Below, piece after piece: positions 1 through 9,004 of a stretch of DNA of 64,000 bases. Origin of the DNA: Catenovulum sp. 2E275. Its GTDB lineage: Bacteria > Pseudomonadota > Gammaproteobacteria > Enterobacterales > Alteromonadaceae. The notes below the pieces were generated by a model, which saw nothing but the letters and a program-made list of their open reading frames with translations, was not told the origin of the DNA and made no database searches. A program made the position numbers and the translations under genes. Location of the stretch: contig NZ_JAOPFU010000001.1 in assembly GCF_025515275.1 (NCBI RefSeq), positions 235,961 through 299,960 of the forward strand. Direction: 5' to 3'. Position 1 is the stretch's first letter. Each line of letters begins with the position of its first letter.

Positions 1-2
1 TA

Positions 3-1790
3 GAAATTATCGTTGCAACGGAACAAGGCCTTACATTAATAGATAATCAAACCGCTATGGCGAGTGTATTGCTTGAAACTCAAAACGATATATCCAAATT
101 CAATATAATAGACTTAAACAACAATGGTGAATTAGCACTTGTGTTATTAACCAGTAGTAACTCGAGTAATAAATCATTAAGAATTTATGCTTTAAATGAT
201 TTATCAACAGAAGTATTTAGCACCAATGTATCTTCTGCAACGGATATGACTTTTGGCAACGTGGATAATGACAGCCAGTTAGAAATTATCCTCAATAATG
301 GCAGAGTCTATGATGGTCAGTCATTTGCCAATCAATGGTTAAGCGGTACAGCGTTCGGCTCTCAAGCAGTAAAAGCAGCTGATTTAGATAATGATGGTTT
401 AGATGAAATTATTGGGGTCGATTCGTGGGGACGAGCAGCTGTTTTTTCTGCTCAGGCAAAAGCGCAATTATATTCATTCGATAACTTTAATACCTGCTCA
501 CTGGAAACCAAAAACATTGATCAAGATCCAGCGGCTGAAGTTCTAATTGGCGATTGCCAATGGGGTAATATTACCGCGTACGATTGGAATACTACAGAGC
601 AAATATTAGAACAAAAGTGGGCAATAGACATGCAAGGGCATGGTTCTAAGTCGATTGCTGTTGGCGACTCAGATAACGATGGTTCATTAGAAGTTCATTG
701 GGGATCAGACCAAAGCTCGAGTGGAGCTGACAGTTTTGTTATTGCAGACATAGAACAAGAGACTGTTAGCTTAAAATTGGGGGCCGACTCACCACAACTT
801 GACTCATATTCGAGCGCGGGTTGGGTAGAAGTAGAGCCAGAACAAGAGAAAGCCGTGTTTTTTGTCCCAAGTTCAGGCAGTGGATATGATAGCAGCAGAC
901 TTGTGTTAATGGATGCAAACGGCAATATAGAGATCAGCGACGAAATTTCATCTAACTGGGATAACAGTCAACATGCAGCCGTGACTGATTATGACAATGA
1001 CGGCTATGGTGAGTTATTTGGTCCTGCAACACAAACTTACGATGGTGTTTTCTCTGTAGTAGAAATAAGTAATATGACTGAACAATGGTCGATAGAAGGC
1101 GACTATGACAGCAACATAGGTGTTGTTTCAGCCTATAAAATTAATAATGATGATTATGTCGATGCTGTTTATGCCGATAGCTCAATATTAAATTTACTAG
1201 ATGTAGAAAACCAATTAATTATTGCTAATCATGCTTTTGACAGCAGAATATCTGATTTTGATATAGCTAAGCTTAATGACCAAGCCACTTTTGCAGTCAG
1301 TACCTATGACAGACTGCACTTGTTGCAATATAACCAAAATAAACTAACAGAATTGAGTTACCTTGACAAAGCATGTTCAAGAGTTGTCTTTTTTAACCAA
1401 GATGATGATTTAACACCAGAAATATTATGTGTTGCTTCATCTAGTTATTACAACAAAGGTCAAATTACGATTTATAAATTTGTCAATTCAGAATTAATTG
1501 AAGCTGGTAATTATCAGTTAAACCAAATTGTACGAGATGTAGTAGTTGACACATCTAGCCGAACTCAACAAAATTTCTTTGCGATATTGAGTGATGAGGA
1601 ATACTCCGGCTATTACGATACACCCGCATCTTACTTAGCCAAGTTTAATGCAGGCGTTCAACAAATATGGGCGAGTCCAGCTCTAATAGGAACAACAAAT
1701 ATAAGGGGTTTAAAACATAGGTATTCAACTGAAAAAGGACACCAGTTTATGTTGTCCACCCGCCAAGCTATGTATTTAATTAACCCTTAG
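3..1790 (+). CDS. FG-GAP/VCBS-type beta-propeller repeat protein (5' end outside window)
   Basis: The reading frame is open from the first bases of the window, so the gene starts upstream. An ATG at 57 exists, but the codons before it continue the same kind of sequence. The protein has repeated Ca-binding-like loops of the form D-x-D-N-D-G (for example DLDNDGLDE, DSDNDGSLE, DYDNDGYGE) separated by beta-rich stretches. This is the signature of FG-GAP/VCBS repeats, which fold into a beta-propeller on secreted or cell-surface proteins. No catalytic domain is visible in the part seen and the signal peptide is not in the window. A hairpin terminator follows the stop. The function is unknown; adhesion or polysaccharide binding is usual for the fold. 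Confidence 0.7.
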   Translation, partial: EIIVATEQGLTLIDNQTAMASVLLETQNDISKFNIIDLNNNGELALVLLTSSNSSNKSLRIYALNDLSTEVFSTNVSSATDMTFGNVDNDSQLEIILNNGRVYDGQSFANQWLSGTAFGSQAVKAADLDNDGLDEIIGVDSWGRAAVFSAQAKAQLYSFDNFNTCSLETKNIDQDPAAEVLIGDCQWGNITAYDWNTTEQILEQKWAIDMQGHGSKSIAVGDSDNDGSLEVHWGSDQSSSGADSFVIADIEQETVSLKLGADSPQLDSYSSAGWVEVEPEQEKAVFFVPSSGSGYDSSRLVLMDANGNIEISDEISSNWDNSQHAAVTDYDNDGYGELFGPATQTYDGVFSVVEISNMTEQWSIEGDYDSNIGVVSAYKINNDDYVDAVYADSSILNLLDVENQLIIANHAFDSRISDFDIAKLNDQATFAVSTYDRLHLLQYNQNKLTELSYLDKACSRVVFFNQDDDLTPEILCVASSSYYNKGQITIYKFVNSELIEAGNYQLNQIVRDVVVDTSSRTQQNFFAILSDEEYSGYYDTPASYLAKFNAGVQQIWASPALIGTTNIRGLKHRYSTEKGHQFMLSTRQAMYLINP

Positions 1791-1814
1791 AGCATAACAT
1801 TTCAAATGAGTAAC

Positions 1815-1845
1815 AAAGCACCTAAAAATAGGTGCTTTAAATTTT
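1815..1845 (+). terminator. Rho-independent terminator after the FG-GAP gene
   Basis: A perfect 10-bp stem (1815-1824 with 1829-1838) with an AAAA loop is followed by a weak T-containing stretch, 25 bases after the stop codon. Confidence 0.7.
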
Positions 1846-1896
1846 AAGCATTAACCCCATTTGGCAGTACGACATATATATTGTTTAATATTTAAA

Positions 1897-2322
1897 TTAA
1901 TCTGTATTGTTGAGTTTAAACTCTTGGGCTAATGATTGAATTGTAATCTGCTTAAATCGACTCAACATTAACGCTTCGGCTTCGTTTAATACTTGGCTGA
2001 GTGATGTATTCACTGCAATCTCAATCGGACAATTGTTATGTTCATCTGTTAGCCCGATTGTAAATACCGAATTTTCCCCAACCAAAATGTGAATATCAAA
2101 TAAGGTTATTTTGCTCAGCTCTGTATTTAAAGACCACCCGCCACTATGCCCTTTAACTGACGTTACATACCCAACTTGCTTTAATAACCCCATAGTTCGT
2201 CTAACAACAACGGGATTAGTATTAATCATTTTACCTAATTCTTCAGAAGTTGCTGGCCGCTCTAAAAAATTAAGATGGATCAAAATATGTAAAATTCTAG
2301 ATAACCGACTGTCTTTACGCAT
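1897..2322 (-). CDS. Rrf2-family transcriptional regulator (YwnA-like)
   Basis: A 141-residue winged-helix protein. It starts MRKDSRLSRILH, the typical beginning of the Rrf2/YwnA group, and carries the HTH stretch TSEELGKMINTNPVVVRRTM followed by a glycine-rich wing (KGHSGGWSL). Only one cysteine is present, so it lacks the three-Cys cluster of IscR/NsrR and probably senses something other than through an Fe-S cluster. I chose the ATG at 2322 because it has a GAGAAAG upstream and fits the family; an in-frame ATG at 2337 would add five residues. It is divergent from the FAD oxidoreductase at 2465, and two palindromes in the shared gap are its likely operators. Confidence 0.85.
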   Translation of the reverse strand: MRKDSRLSRILHILIHLNFLERPATSEELGKMINTNPVVVRRTMGLLKQVGYVTSVKGHSGGWSLNTELSKITLFDIHILVGENSVFTIGLTDEHNNCPIEIAVNTSLSQVLNEAEALMLSRFKQITIQSLAQEFKLNNTD

Positions 2323-2362
2323 GTACTTTCTCAGCATTCAAATTTAGCTCAGTATATCACGA

Positions 2363-2375
2363 AACTTTTAAAGTT
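2363..2375. promoter_or_regulatory. Palindromic operator candidate 1 for the Rrf2 regulator
   Basis: The 13-bp palindrome AACTTTTAAAGTT lies in the divergent gap, 41 bp upstream of the regulator start. The same core recurs at 2417-2429. Confidence 0.55.
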
Positions 2376-2405
2376 ACGTGTATTGCTTTAACGCTGATTT
2401 CGTGC

Positions 2406-2440
2406 AATGCTAATGTAACTTTAAAAGTTACATTAGCATT
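2406..2440. promoter_or_regulatory. 35-bp perfect palindrome, operator candidate 2
   Basis: Two perfect 17-bp arms (2406-2422 and 2424-2440) surround one central base. The core GTAACTTT-A-AAAGTTAC repeats the shorter palindrome at 2363. It ends 24 bp before the oxidoreductase start, the right place for a repressor site controlling that gene and the divergent Rrf2 gene. Confidence 0.6.
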
Positions 2441-2464
2441 AAGCAGAACCAAAGAGGAAATAAA

Positions 2465-3412
2465 ATGAATACTGAAGTCGCCATTATTGGAGGGAGTTTT
2501 GCCGGGTTATCAGCCGCTATGCAATTAGTACGTGGCCACAGAAAAGTCGTTGTGATTGATGATCAGAAACCAAGAAATCGTTTTGCATCATATTCTCATG
2601 GTATTTTTTGTTTAGATGGCAAATCACCGTCTGAAATTAAGGAAACAGCTTTACATCAGTTAAACCAATATCCAACTTTTAGCTTAATAAATGGTCGAGC
2701 CACTCATGTTGAAAACCAAGCAGAAAACGGATTTAAAATATTTTTAAACAACACAGAAACGCCTGATATATCCAACCATAAATCTCAATTTTCTTCCAAT
2801 GCCAAAATAGTTATCGCACAAAAATTAATTCTGGCCACAGGATTACGGGATGAATTACCCAATATACCCGGCGTTGCCGAACATTGGGGACAATCCGTTG
2901 TACATTGCCCCTACTGCCACGGTTATGAATTATCGCATAGGGCACTTGGCGTGCTTGCCAGTAATCCACTTTCAGCACATCAGGCGGCCATGTTACCGGA
3001 TTGGGGTGTAACAACTTTATTTACGCAAAATCAATTTATTCCAGATGCTGATCAGCTGGCATTGTTAACAAAACGAGGGGTAAAGATAGAAAATACACCG
3101 GTAATTAAAATAAATGGTAATGGCAAAGATATATACTCAGTTACCTTGGCAAACGGAACCGAACGCTCAATAGAAGGTTTATATGTTGCACCTAAAATAC
3201 ATGCAGATAATTCAATTGTCTCCACGCTGGGCTGTGAGTTAACTGATTCCCCATTGGGTAAAATAATCAAAGTTGATGAATTTAAACAAACCTCAGTTGC
3301 CAATGTATATGCAGCTGGTGATAATTCTAATCCGATGCAAAATGGAACATTTGCAATTGCTTCTGGTGTAATGGCCGGTGTGAGTGTGCATCAATCACTT
3401 ATGTTTGGCTAA
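2465..3412 (+). CDS. Thioredoxin-reductase-like FAD/NAD(P)H oxidoreductase
   Basis: A 315-residue flavoprotein. Residues 7-18 form the FAD-binding Rossmann loop (IIGGSFAGLSAA). The stretch around 148-151 reads CPYCHGYE and so keeps a CxxC dithiol like thioredoxin reductase. A C-terminal YAAGDNSNP motif is the second FAD contact. The loop where classical TrxR binds NADPH is degenerate (GVLASNPLSAHQAA), so the electron donor may differ. A strong AGAGGAAA ribosome site precedes the ATG. This pairing with a divergent Rrf2 regulator is common in proteobacteria and suggests a thiol, aldehyde or nitrosative stress role; the exact substrate is not known. Confidence 0.8.
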   Translation: MNTEVAIIGGSFAGLSAAMQLVRGHRKVVVIDDQKPRNRFASYSHGIFCLDGKSPSEIKETALHQLNQYPTFSLINGRATHVENQAENGFKIFLNNTETPDISNHKSQFSSNAKIVIAQKLILATGLRDELPNIPGVAEHWGQSVVHCPYCHGYELSHRALGVLASNPLSAHQAAMLPDWGVTTLFTQNQFIPDADQLALLTKRGVKIENTPVIKINGNGKDIYSVTLANGTERSIEGLYVAPKIHADNSIVSTLGCELTDSPLGKIIKVDEFKQTSVANVYAAGDNSNPMQNGTFAIASGVMAGVSVHQSLMFG

Positions 3413-3450
3413 CACCAGAAACTTAAGAAAGGAGTAATATTAAGTTAGTC

Positions 3451-3565
3451 TATTTAATCCCAACTCTGGATAAGAAATTAGCTAATATCTTAATTTATTG
3501 GATTTGGATTTTGATTTAATTTCACTTTTTAGTGAGGGTTGTTCTTGTAACTGCGTTGAGGTCAT
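3451..3565 (+). repeat. Degenerate copy of the 13.9-kb MITE-like element
   Basis: It starts TATTTAATCCCAACTCTGG, matching the left end of the element at 13938. Further shared blocks are the TTTAATTTC..TAGTGAGGG stretch and TAACTGCGTTGA. The inverted right end is missing or too decayed to recognise. It abuts the 3' end of the permease gene. Confidence 0.6.
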
Positions 3566-4785
3566 TTAGCCTGCTGATAGGCCTCATACGCCGGCAGACA
3601 AGCAGTTACCAAGGTAGCACCAAAAATCAATGCGAGAATCTCAAAAGTGGACTGGTTAAGTATATTTGTAGATAAAAACAAACCAAATTCAGCCGACAAC
3701 CATCCATTAAAATACCATAGGGTCAAACTAATCACCCCAATTGCAGCTATCACACTCAGAACCAATAATAAAAAAGCTTCAATTAAAATAAGTAAAAATA
3801 GGCTAGCAGGCCCAGCGCCAATAATACGCAGCACGGTAAATTCAGATGCTCTTTGCTGCATACTTGCCAATAACATAGTGCAAAGCCCTATTAGCGATGA
3901 AATTAAAACTAAAAAGCTAATTACTCTTAAAATGTTTTCAACTGTTCCCATAAGTAGCCATAGCTCAGTCATGGCAACTCCGGGTAAAATAGCCATTAGC
4001 CTATCATCTTGAGTTTGATTAATAGCACGTTGCAGAGTAAAAATGGAAAATTTTGATTTTAAACTCAGCATCACAGAAGTTATGGTTTTTGGATGAATTT
4101 GCTCTAACGGTACTTTATCTAAATGCACGATTAACTGCTTTAAATGTGCTGGCGGTAAATGAACTGCTTCGATCCCTGCTAAAGTTACATGTACAGTTTT
4201 ATCTAACGGAGTTCCGGTCGGCGCTAAGATACCACTCACAACAAAAGGTGACAGTTGATGCTCACTAAAACTGCTAGAGCCAATACCATGAGCAATAATA
4301 ATTTGATCACCCACATGATAATTGAGCTTTTTAGCAACCTCAGCCCCTAAAACAGCGTCGAATACTCCCCTAAAATGCTGACCTACTTTAAAAGCGAGCT
4401 TTTGCTTATCACCATACTGATAATAATTAAAATAATCATTATTAGTACCAAGTACTCTATACCCTTTATGTGAGTCCCCAAGCGCAATGGGGATAGCCCA
4501 ATTTATATCCTTATGCTTTTTAAGATTAATAAAACTTTGATACTGAATTTCATTAACCGGTGAACCGAGTCGAAATACAGAATAAAGCAACAAGTTAAGC
4601 TGGCCGCTGGGAGCGCCCACAATCATATCTATGCCAGACACAGTTCGATTAAAACTCTCTTTTGCTTGTGAGCGAATATGCTCGACACTTAATAACACAG
4701 TTAAACTAATTAACAGTGAAATAAAAGTAAGCATAACGGTTTTTCTTCTCGCTTTTAAACTCTGCCATGCAATTGAAACTAACAT
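3562..4785 (-). CDS. ABC transporter permease, FtsX/MacB type
   Basis: A 407-residue inner-membrane protein. It has one N-terminal membrane helix (about 18-36), a large periplasmic domain (about 40-280) and three C-terminal helices with the FtsX-type core. This is the layout of MacB, LolC/E and related mechanotransmission permeases, which move lipoproteins, peptides or envelope ligands rather than importing solutes. Its start overlaps the end of the upstream ATPase gene by 7 bases, so the two are translationally coupled. The pair faces the DUF3299 gene across a Zur-box-like palindrome, which hints at a zinc-related envelope function. The substrate is not identifiable from sequence. Confidence 0.8.
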   Translation of the reverse strand: MLVSIAWQSLKARRKTVMLTFISLLISLTVLLSVEHIRSQAKESFNRTVSGIDMIVGAPSGQLNLLLYSVFRLGSPVNEIQYQSFINLKKHKDINWAIPIALGDSHKGYRVLGTNNDYFNYYQYGDKQKLAFKVGQHFRGVFDAVLGAEVAKKLNYHVGDQIIIAHGIGSSSFSEHQLSPFVVSGILAPTGTPLDKTVHVTLAGIEAVHLPPAHLKQLIVHLDKVPLEQIHPKTITSVMLSLKSKFSIFTLQRAINQTQDDRLMAILPGVAMTELWLLMGTVENILRVISFLVLISSLIGLCTMLLASMQQRASEFTVLRIIGAGPASLFLLILIEAFLLLVLSVIAAIGVISLTLWYFNGWLSAEFGLFLSTNILNQSTFEILALIFGATLVTACLPAYEAYQQAK

Positions 4786-5459
4786 AGAAAAGACTCGGGG
4801 TGCTGTAACGTTTTAATATTAAGACTTGTCGAAAAATAGTGTTGTAAGCTTAAATCATGACTCACAAAAATCAGAGTGGTCGAACATTGCTGACACATCG
4901 CTAATAAAATATCCATAAATGCATCTCGAGCATTAGCATCCAATGCAGAGGTTGGTTCATCAACCAATAAAATATCGGGCTGATTAATCAAAGCACGCGC
5001 TATTGCGACCCGCTGCTGCTGACCAATACTCAAGGCTGAAGCTGGCTTTTCGCTAACAGAGGCATCTAATTTTAACTGTGTCAGCATTTGGGAAATTAAC
5101 GACTGCTGAATACGCCGCCCGGCAAAATGTACCGCCAGCTCAATATTTTTCTGTACACTTAAATAAGGAATTAGATTAAATTGCTGAAAAACAACCCCAA
5201 TGTGATTGGCTCTAAATTTATCGCGTTTTCGCTCAGATAATTCAGAAAAACTTTGTTTTAATATCTTAATTTCACCAGAGTCAGGCACTAAAATACCGGA
5301 TAACAAATTTAATAAGGTCGATTTTCCACTACCTGAATCACCATATAAAAAGATTTGCTCCCCTTTTTTAACCTGCCAATGATTAATATTTAATCCTGCC
5401 TGAGCTTTTGGATAACTAAATTTTAGATTTTCAATTTGAATTGCAAGCGGTAGTGTCAT
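4779..5459 (-). CDS. ABC transporter ATPase, LolD/MacB type
   Basis: A 226-residue nucleotide-binding subunit. Walker A is GDSGSGKST, the signature loop is LSIGQQQ, Walker B is ILLVDEPTSALD and the H-loop is VSHD; all are intact. It is the partner of the FtsX-type permease encoded next on the same strand, with a 7-base overlap. Size and sequence fit the LolD/MacB/FtsE group that powers periplasm-facing mechanotransmission. The gene is first in its operon and its promoter region holds the 33-bp palindrome at 5476. Confidence 0.85.
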   Translation of the reverse strand: MTLPLAIQIENLKFSYPKAQAGLNINHWQVKKGEQIFLYGDSGSGKSTLLNLLSGILVPDSGEIKILKQSFSELSERKRDKFRANHIGVVFQQFNLIPYLSVQKNIELAVHFAGRRIQQSLISQMLTQLKLDASVSEKPASALSIGQQQRVAIARALINQPDILLVDEPTSALDANARDAFMDILLAMCQQCSTTLIFVSHDLSLQHYFSTSLNIKTLQHPESFLC

Positions 5460-5475
5460 TTAAGTTAACTTCCCC

Positions 5476-5508
5476 ATTTATTTATGTTACGTTATAACAT
5501 AAATAAAT
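5476..5508. promoter_or_regulatory. Zur-box-like palindrome in the ABC/DUF3299 divergent promoter
   Basis: Perfect 14-bp arms (5476-5489 and 5495-5508) flank a 5-base spacer. The central 17 bases ATGTTACGTTATAACAT match the enterobacterial Zur consensus (ATGTTATANTATAACAT) at 14 of the 16 defined positions. It lies 12 bp upstream of the DUF3299 start and 16 bp upstream of the ATPase start. Confidence 0.5.
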
Positions 5509-5520
5509 TTATAAATTCAA

Positions 5521-6114
5521 ATGTCACCAAAAATGAAATTCAAATTATTTTCGCTGCCAATTATCCTATTACCGATTTATTTCGTTTTATCTCAACCTAT
5601 TTGGGCTGCTCAAAATTTTGACCCAGCCTTTAAAATGATTGAATGGCCCGAGCTTCTGCCAAAAGACGATTTAGATGCCTTAATGGATCCACCAGATTAT
5701 TTAACACAAATAATGGATGGTAGTGAAAATGATACTTTAGAAGCATTTAAGCAAACAGAAAAGCTGGACGACAAAACCAAGCGCTACCAACAAGCGCTAA
5801 GTTCACACCGAGTGATAGCTGAGTTTAATAATAAAAAAATCCGTATTCCCGGATTTGTTGTACCTATTTTTGTTGACCAATCACAAAAAGCGATAAGCTT
5901 TTTTATTGTGCCTTATTTTGGCGCTTGTCTACACATGCCACCACCTCCGCCAAATCAAATTATTTATGTCGATTATGAGCAAGGCCTAACCGTTAACAAT
6001 TTATATGACCCGTTTTGGTTTGAAGGCACAATCACAATAGAAAACACGACAAACGACATTGCAGCATCAGCTTACCAAATGAATATTAAGCGAATATCAC
6101 CTTACGATGAATAG
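5521..6114 (+). CDS. DUF3299 family exported protein
   Basis: A 197-residue protein with a hydrophobic N-terminal signal segment (about 7-28, ending ..IWAAQ). The C-terminal half carries the DUF3299 features: IPGFVVPI, then ISFFIVPYFGACLHMPPPPPNQ with a Cys and a His four residues on, and a final short beta stretch. The Cys/His pair next to a proline run could bind metal. The gene faces an ABC transporter (ATPase plus FtsX permease), an association often seen for this family, with a Zur-like site between them. No clear ribosome site precedes either candidate ATG (5521 or 5533). The biochemical role is unknown; a periplasmic metal or envelope function is inference. Confidence 0.75.
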   Translation: MSPKMKFKLFSLPIILLPIYFVLSQPIWAAQNFDPAFKMIEWPELLPKDDLDALMDPPDYLTQIMDGSENDTLEAFKQTEKLDDKTKRYQQALSSHRVIAEFNNKKIRIPGFVVPIFVDQSQKAISFFIVPYFGACLHMPPPPPNQIIYVDYEQGLTVNNLYDPFWFEGTITIENTTNDIAASAYQMNIKRISPYDE

Positions 6115-6228
6115 CTATAAACGCCATTAATTAAAAAGCGATTTGCAAAATCTTGTGTACTAACTTATGCCATTTTAAAAGATTAGCCGCTGCCGTGTTT
6201 GCGTTCAAATTTATAGTTTAAAATGCTC

Positions 6229-6678
6229 TTAATCCATTTTTTCACCACAAAGTGATTTATTATTTATATTCGATTCAAATAATGAGTACTTGAGCTTGTC
6301 GTAAGACCAATTAAAAATGATCGCAAAAATTAAGAAAAAGATGATGATCCCTAGATCTAACTTGAGCGCATTTAGAAAATCTATATTTAATAGGTACATA
6401 ATAATAGGTAGTGTAAGCACAACTAAACCGGCTTCAAATAAAACCCCATGTACAATACGTATTAATATTCCTCTATCTATCCGATTTTCACCAAAAAAAT
6501 GATCAAAAATCTTGTTGTAAACAAAGTTCCAGCACATTGCTATAAGACCTAATGTAATGGTAATTACAGTCAGATTTTTAGTGCTGAGTTCACTTAATAG
6601 ACTTCCTAACGGAATTAAAATTATTAATGCAACAATTTCAAACAGCATACTATGGAAAATTCGTTCTTTATTTGACAT
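6229..6678 (-). CDS. PACE family multidrug exporter (AceI-like)
   Basis: A 149-residue inner-membrane protein with four predicted helices arranged as two tandem bacterial transmembrane pair domains. The first motif RKER-like is seen as NKERIFHSMLFE, containing the conserved acidic residue of helix 1. WNFVYN, then RIVHGVLFEAGL, and NWSYDKL follow as in AceI-type exporters of biocides such as chlorhexidine, or of polyamines. The start at 6678 has a strong GAGGAG upstream. It is divergent from a LysR gene with an 83-bp gap, the classical AceR-AceI arrangement. Confidence 0.88.
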   Translation of the reverse strand: MSNKERIFHSMLFEIVALIILIPLGSLLSELSTKNLTVITITLGLIAMCWNFVYNKIFDHFFGENRIDRGILIRIVHGVLFEAGLVVLTLPIIMYLLNIDFLNALKLDLGIIIFFLIFAIIFNWSYDKLKYSLFESNINNKSLCGEKMD

Positions 6679-6761
6679 TAAAATCTCCTCAAAATTAGAT
6701 TGAAGAAAATAATATCTATATTTAATATACATTAAAGTTAGTAACCATCTAAAAAACAGAT

Positions 6762-7652
6762 ATGTTAAGTTTACAACAATTGCGGGTTTTTGTTGTCTGT
6801 GCTGAAGAAGGCACATTCTCTTCAGCAGCAAGAAAACTAGGAAAAGCTCAGTCAGTAGTCAGTCATACGATAGCTAATTTAGAAATTGATTTAAACCTTG
6901 AGTTATTCGATAGAACGACTCGTAACCCTAAGCTAACCAAGCACGGAGCAAGATTATTACCTCATGCAAGAGCAACCCTACAACAATCACAAGAGTTTCA
7001 TTCTGTTGCTCATTCAATGGACCTAGACAATGAAAGTGAGCTAGAAATTGCTGTCGATCCGTCTCTATTGTTCTCTAATCTTTATAAACTTTTGGATAGA
7101 TTCAATTTGCAATTCCCTGAGACCAATCTCACTCTTAATGTAGCAAAAAGCTGTGATATCCCTCATTTAGTTAAATCAGGACAAACCCATTTTGGCTTAA
7201 TGCTAATTGATGGAACTATGCCAACAGGCGTTGAGCTAGGCTTATTAGGACACTTACCTTTTTGTGTCGTCGCACATCATAACCATCCATTGAGTCAATT
7301 AAAAAGTGTTACTCGCTCTTCCCTGGCACTTCATCGCCAATTAGTTTTTCAAAGTACAGAAGGTAAACCCGCGGCGCTATTACCAGAAATATCACCGCAC
7401 AAATACTGTAGTAATGACTTTACAGTCATCAGAGATATGGCTGAGCTTAATTTAGGATGGGGTTATTTACCGACTCATATATTAGAAAATATGCCTGCAA
7501 ATAGCCCCCTCGTCAAATTACCAATCAGTTTTGACATTCAAACTTGGACGATACCCGTCGATAGAGTTATGCAAATTGATGGTATCAGAGGAAGCGCACT
7601 CAAATGGTTAGAAGCTGAATCAAGAAATTTATTTTCTGTTGCAGTAAAGTGA
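6762..7652 (+). CDS. LysR-family regulator, AceR-like
   Basis: A 296-residue LysR-type protein with an N-terminal winged HTH (about 1-60, including GTFSSAARKLGKAQSVVSH) and a substrate-binding domain (about 90-290). It is transcribed divergently from the PACE exporter, as AceR is from AceI, so it probably activates that gene when the exported compound is present. The effector is not predictable. No clear ribosome site precedes the ATG. Confidence 0.85.
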   Translation: MLSLQQLRVFVVCAEEGTFSSAARKLGKAQSVVSHTIANLEIDLNLELFDRTTRNPKLTKHGARLLPHARATLQQSQEFHSVAHSMDLDNESELEIAVDPSLLFSNLYKLLDRFNLQFPETNLTLNVAKSCDIPHLVKSGQTHFGLMLIDGTMPTGVELGLLGHLPFCVVAHHNHPLSQLKSVTRSSLALHRQLVFQSTEGKPAALLPEISPHKYCSNDFTVIRDMAELNLGWGYLPTHILENMPANSPLVKLPISFDIQTWTIPVDRVMQIDGIRGSALKWLEAESRNLFSVAVK

Positions 7653-7760
7653 ATACTCACTACCGCTTCATAGGCTCTGTATGCTTAAAAATAAACACAT
7701 AGTGTATTTTATTAAAATAGCAGGCTCGGGCATAAAACCTGCTACAGGTATTAATACCAC

Positions 7761-8714
7761 TTAAAAAGCTGGTTGCCAGTCACCTAAAATATTCTTTTTA
7801 GTGTAATCAGCCGCTTGAGAGGCAACCATAACTTGGCTCCAACTGGCTCGTTGCTTAGTTTGAGCGCCTTTGCCTGTATTACCGTATTCAGCATAAAACA
7901 CGGTTTTTTCGTTTTCTGTGCTGTTCCAGTTATCCCAACCTATAGGTAAAATATGAGCACCAAACTCAGAGTTTATAAAAACGGTTTTTGCGTAACGGCG
8001 CCACGGGCGACCTAAATAAGCTTGATCGACACCTTTGGCTGCGGTTAATTTACACTGGTTAAATACAAAGCCAAATGGTTGGCCTTGTGGTGTAGAGGCG
8101 GCTGTCACAAATGAGTTACTCAGCGATTTAATTTCGCAGTTTTCAAACAGCGCAGTACCTTCGCCAAAAATAAAATCGGTTGTGCCTTCAACATAACAGT
8201 TTTTAAAGTAAGTACGCGCCCCCTCACCGGCTAGGTAAAGTGTATCTTGATTTCCTTTTAAACTTACATTTAAAAATGAGGCTCTGTCGGCTTCTACATG
8301 CAAGGCAACCGCTTGTCCAACCGGTCCGGCTGAATTAATCACCGTTAAGTTTTCGGCATGAAAATCATTACCCGCAACTTTTAGGGTAAAAGTGTGAAAA
8401 GTGCTGTTGCGGCCTTTATCAATTTTATCAAAATGATCGTTATAAGTGATGATGGTGCCATCGCGACTTTCACCAATCAGTGAAACTTTGGTATTCCATG
8501 AATACACTTCTACTTTCTCATTGTAGATACCATCTTTAATATAAATTTTGATCGGTACATCAGGGAAGGTTTTGGTGGCATAAATCGCTTGCTGAATTTG
8601 GCTAAAATCACCAGAGCCATCTTTAGCAACCACTAGCTCGGTTTTATAATTGACTTTGGCGTGTACGCCAAAGCTGGCTATGACTAATAAAACAGAAATC
8701 CAGATTGTTTTCAT
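7761..8714 (-). CDS. Secreted pectin methylesterase (CE8)
   Basis: A 317-residue protein with a signal peptide (cleavage near residue 19, ..FGVHA). It is a right-handed beta-helix esterase that removes methyl groups from homogalacturonan and so prepares pectin for pectate lyases. All CE8 motifs are present: DGIYNEKV (61-68), QAVAL with the oxyanion Gln134, QDTLY with the acid Asp157, DFIFG with the nucleophile Asp180, and LGRPW with Arg236/Trp238. The length is typical. A GAGGTG ribosome site precedes the ATG. No copy of the 14-bp pectin operator lies upstream, so its control may differ from the 32-63 kb pectin genes. Confidence 0.93.
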   Translation of the reverse strand: MKTIWISVLLVIASFGVHAKVNYKTELVVAKDGSGDFSQIQQAIYATKTFPDVPIKIYIKDGIYNEKVEVYSWNTKVSLIGESRDGTIITYNDHFDKIDKGRNSTFHTFTLKVAGNDFHAENLTVINSAGPVGQAVALHVEADRASFLNVSLKGNQDTLYLAGEGARTYFKNCYVEGTTDFIFGEGTALFENCEIKSLSNSFVTAASTPQGQPFGFVFNQCKLTAAKGVDQAYLGRPWRRYAKTVFINSEFGAHILPIGWDNWNSTENEKTVFYAEYGNTGKGAQTKQRASWSQVMVASQAADYTKKNILGDWQPAF

Positions 8715-8861
8715 TCAAACACCTCACTTTATTATTTCAATTTTTATTGGATACTCGTAACGCTATAGTAAAACTAATTTAAATATAAAATAACAAGTTA
8801 AGTGAAAATATTGACTATAAAAATCACAACTGGTGGAAAAGTGCGGGTATTTCGTCTGATA

Positions 8862-9000
8862 AACCTGAACTTCGTATAAGAAATGTTGAAGTAAATTCCT
8901 CAACAATTGGATTAAATAATACCTAACTTATTTTACGTTCCAACGATGAGAGACGGAAAAATAACCCGTTGGGCAAATTTTATTACGCGCAGTTCAGGTT
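8862..9000. repeat. Nested inverted-repeat element of unknown nature
   Basis: A 139-bp non-coding stretch has a 10-bp outer inverted repeat (AACCTGAACT at 8862-8871, AGTTCAGGTT at 8991-9000). Inside are further stems: GTTGA/TCAAC near 8884-8904 and CCAACG/CGTTGG at 8940-8945 and 8967-8972. This could be a small mobile repeat or a structured RNA. I do not recognise a known family. The rest of the 377-bp gap shows no gene. Confidence 0.4.
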
Positions 9001-9004
9001 GATT

